DNA from: Desulfobulbaceae bacterium
GTDB lineage: Bacteria; Desulfobacterota; Desulfobulbia; Desulfobulbales; SURF-16
DNA: 15,399 nucleotides
Direction of reading: 5' to 3'
Assembly: GCA_023230525.1 (NCBI GenBank)
Contig: JALNXE010000106.1
Coordinates: 1-15,399 of the forward strand
Made by a program: the position numbers and the translations under genes. The notes under the pieces were generated by a model. The model searched no databases and was not told the origin of the DNA. It saw only the letters and a program-made list of their open reading frames with translations. Shown here one piece after another: positions 15,352 to 15,399 of this stretch; the first letter of the stretch is position 1, and every line of letters begins with the position of its first letter.

Positions 15352-15399
15352 AAACTCTACCTGCCCTGGCAGTCAACCTGCCGTATCGTCTCATAAAAA

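Overview
The window looks like chromosomal DNA of a Gram-negative, probably anaerobic member of the Desulfobacterota (former Deltaproteobacteria, plausibly Desulfobulbales). This is inferred from protein character: an RpoH-type sigma factor, a MetA-pathway/phenol-type outer-membrane barrel, a CW-cysteine protein of the deltaproteobacterial kind, long-form HisG with stand-alone HisI, and many multi-domain sensor kinases (one intact, one remnant). There are no rRNA, tRNA, CRISPR or intact mobile elements. Most of the window is ordinary housekeeping and envelope sequence; I see no clear new multi-gene system.

Layout. 1-5032 is a leftward unit: rpoH (sigma-32), a DegT/DnrJ/EryC1/StrS sugar aminotransferase, and a very long secreted TPR protein that runs off the left edge (937 visible codons). 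A 182-bp AT-rich divergent intergenic region with two inverted repeats separates rpoH from the rightward lepA (EF-4). lepA converges on a leftward outer-membrane barrel gene that has a clear intrinsic terminator and a sigma-54-like -24/-12 promoter. The 744 bp between the barrel gene and the next rightward gene hold no intact gene. They contain a tandem series of near-perfect palindromes, a short minus-strand remnant of a histidine kinase (the stretch just before the H-box), a sigma-70-like promoter candidate and a terminator-like hairpin in the leader of the next gene.

8846-12858 runs rightward: a membrane PAS-PAS-GAF histidine kinase with a cysteine-rich GAF domain, then a hydantoinase B/oxoprolinase-family gene without its usual hyuA partner. 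12941-15351 runs leftward as a compact unit: a small cysteine-rich ORF, hisI, hisG, engB and a CW-cysteine protein. Overlapping start/stop codons link the first four: the small ORF overlaps hisI by 23 bp, hisI-hisG overlap as ATGA, and hisG abuts a TTG-started engB.

Best second looks: the small Cys ORF overlapping hisI, the palindrome cluster with the kinase remnant, the sigma-54-type promoter beside a NtrB-like kinase gene, and the hairpin in that kinase's leader.
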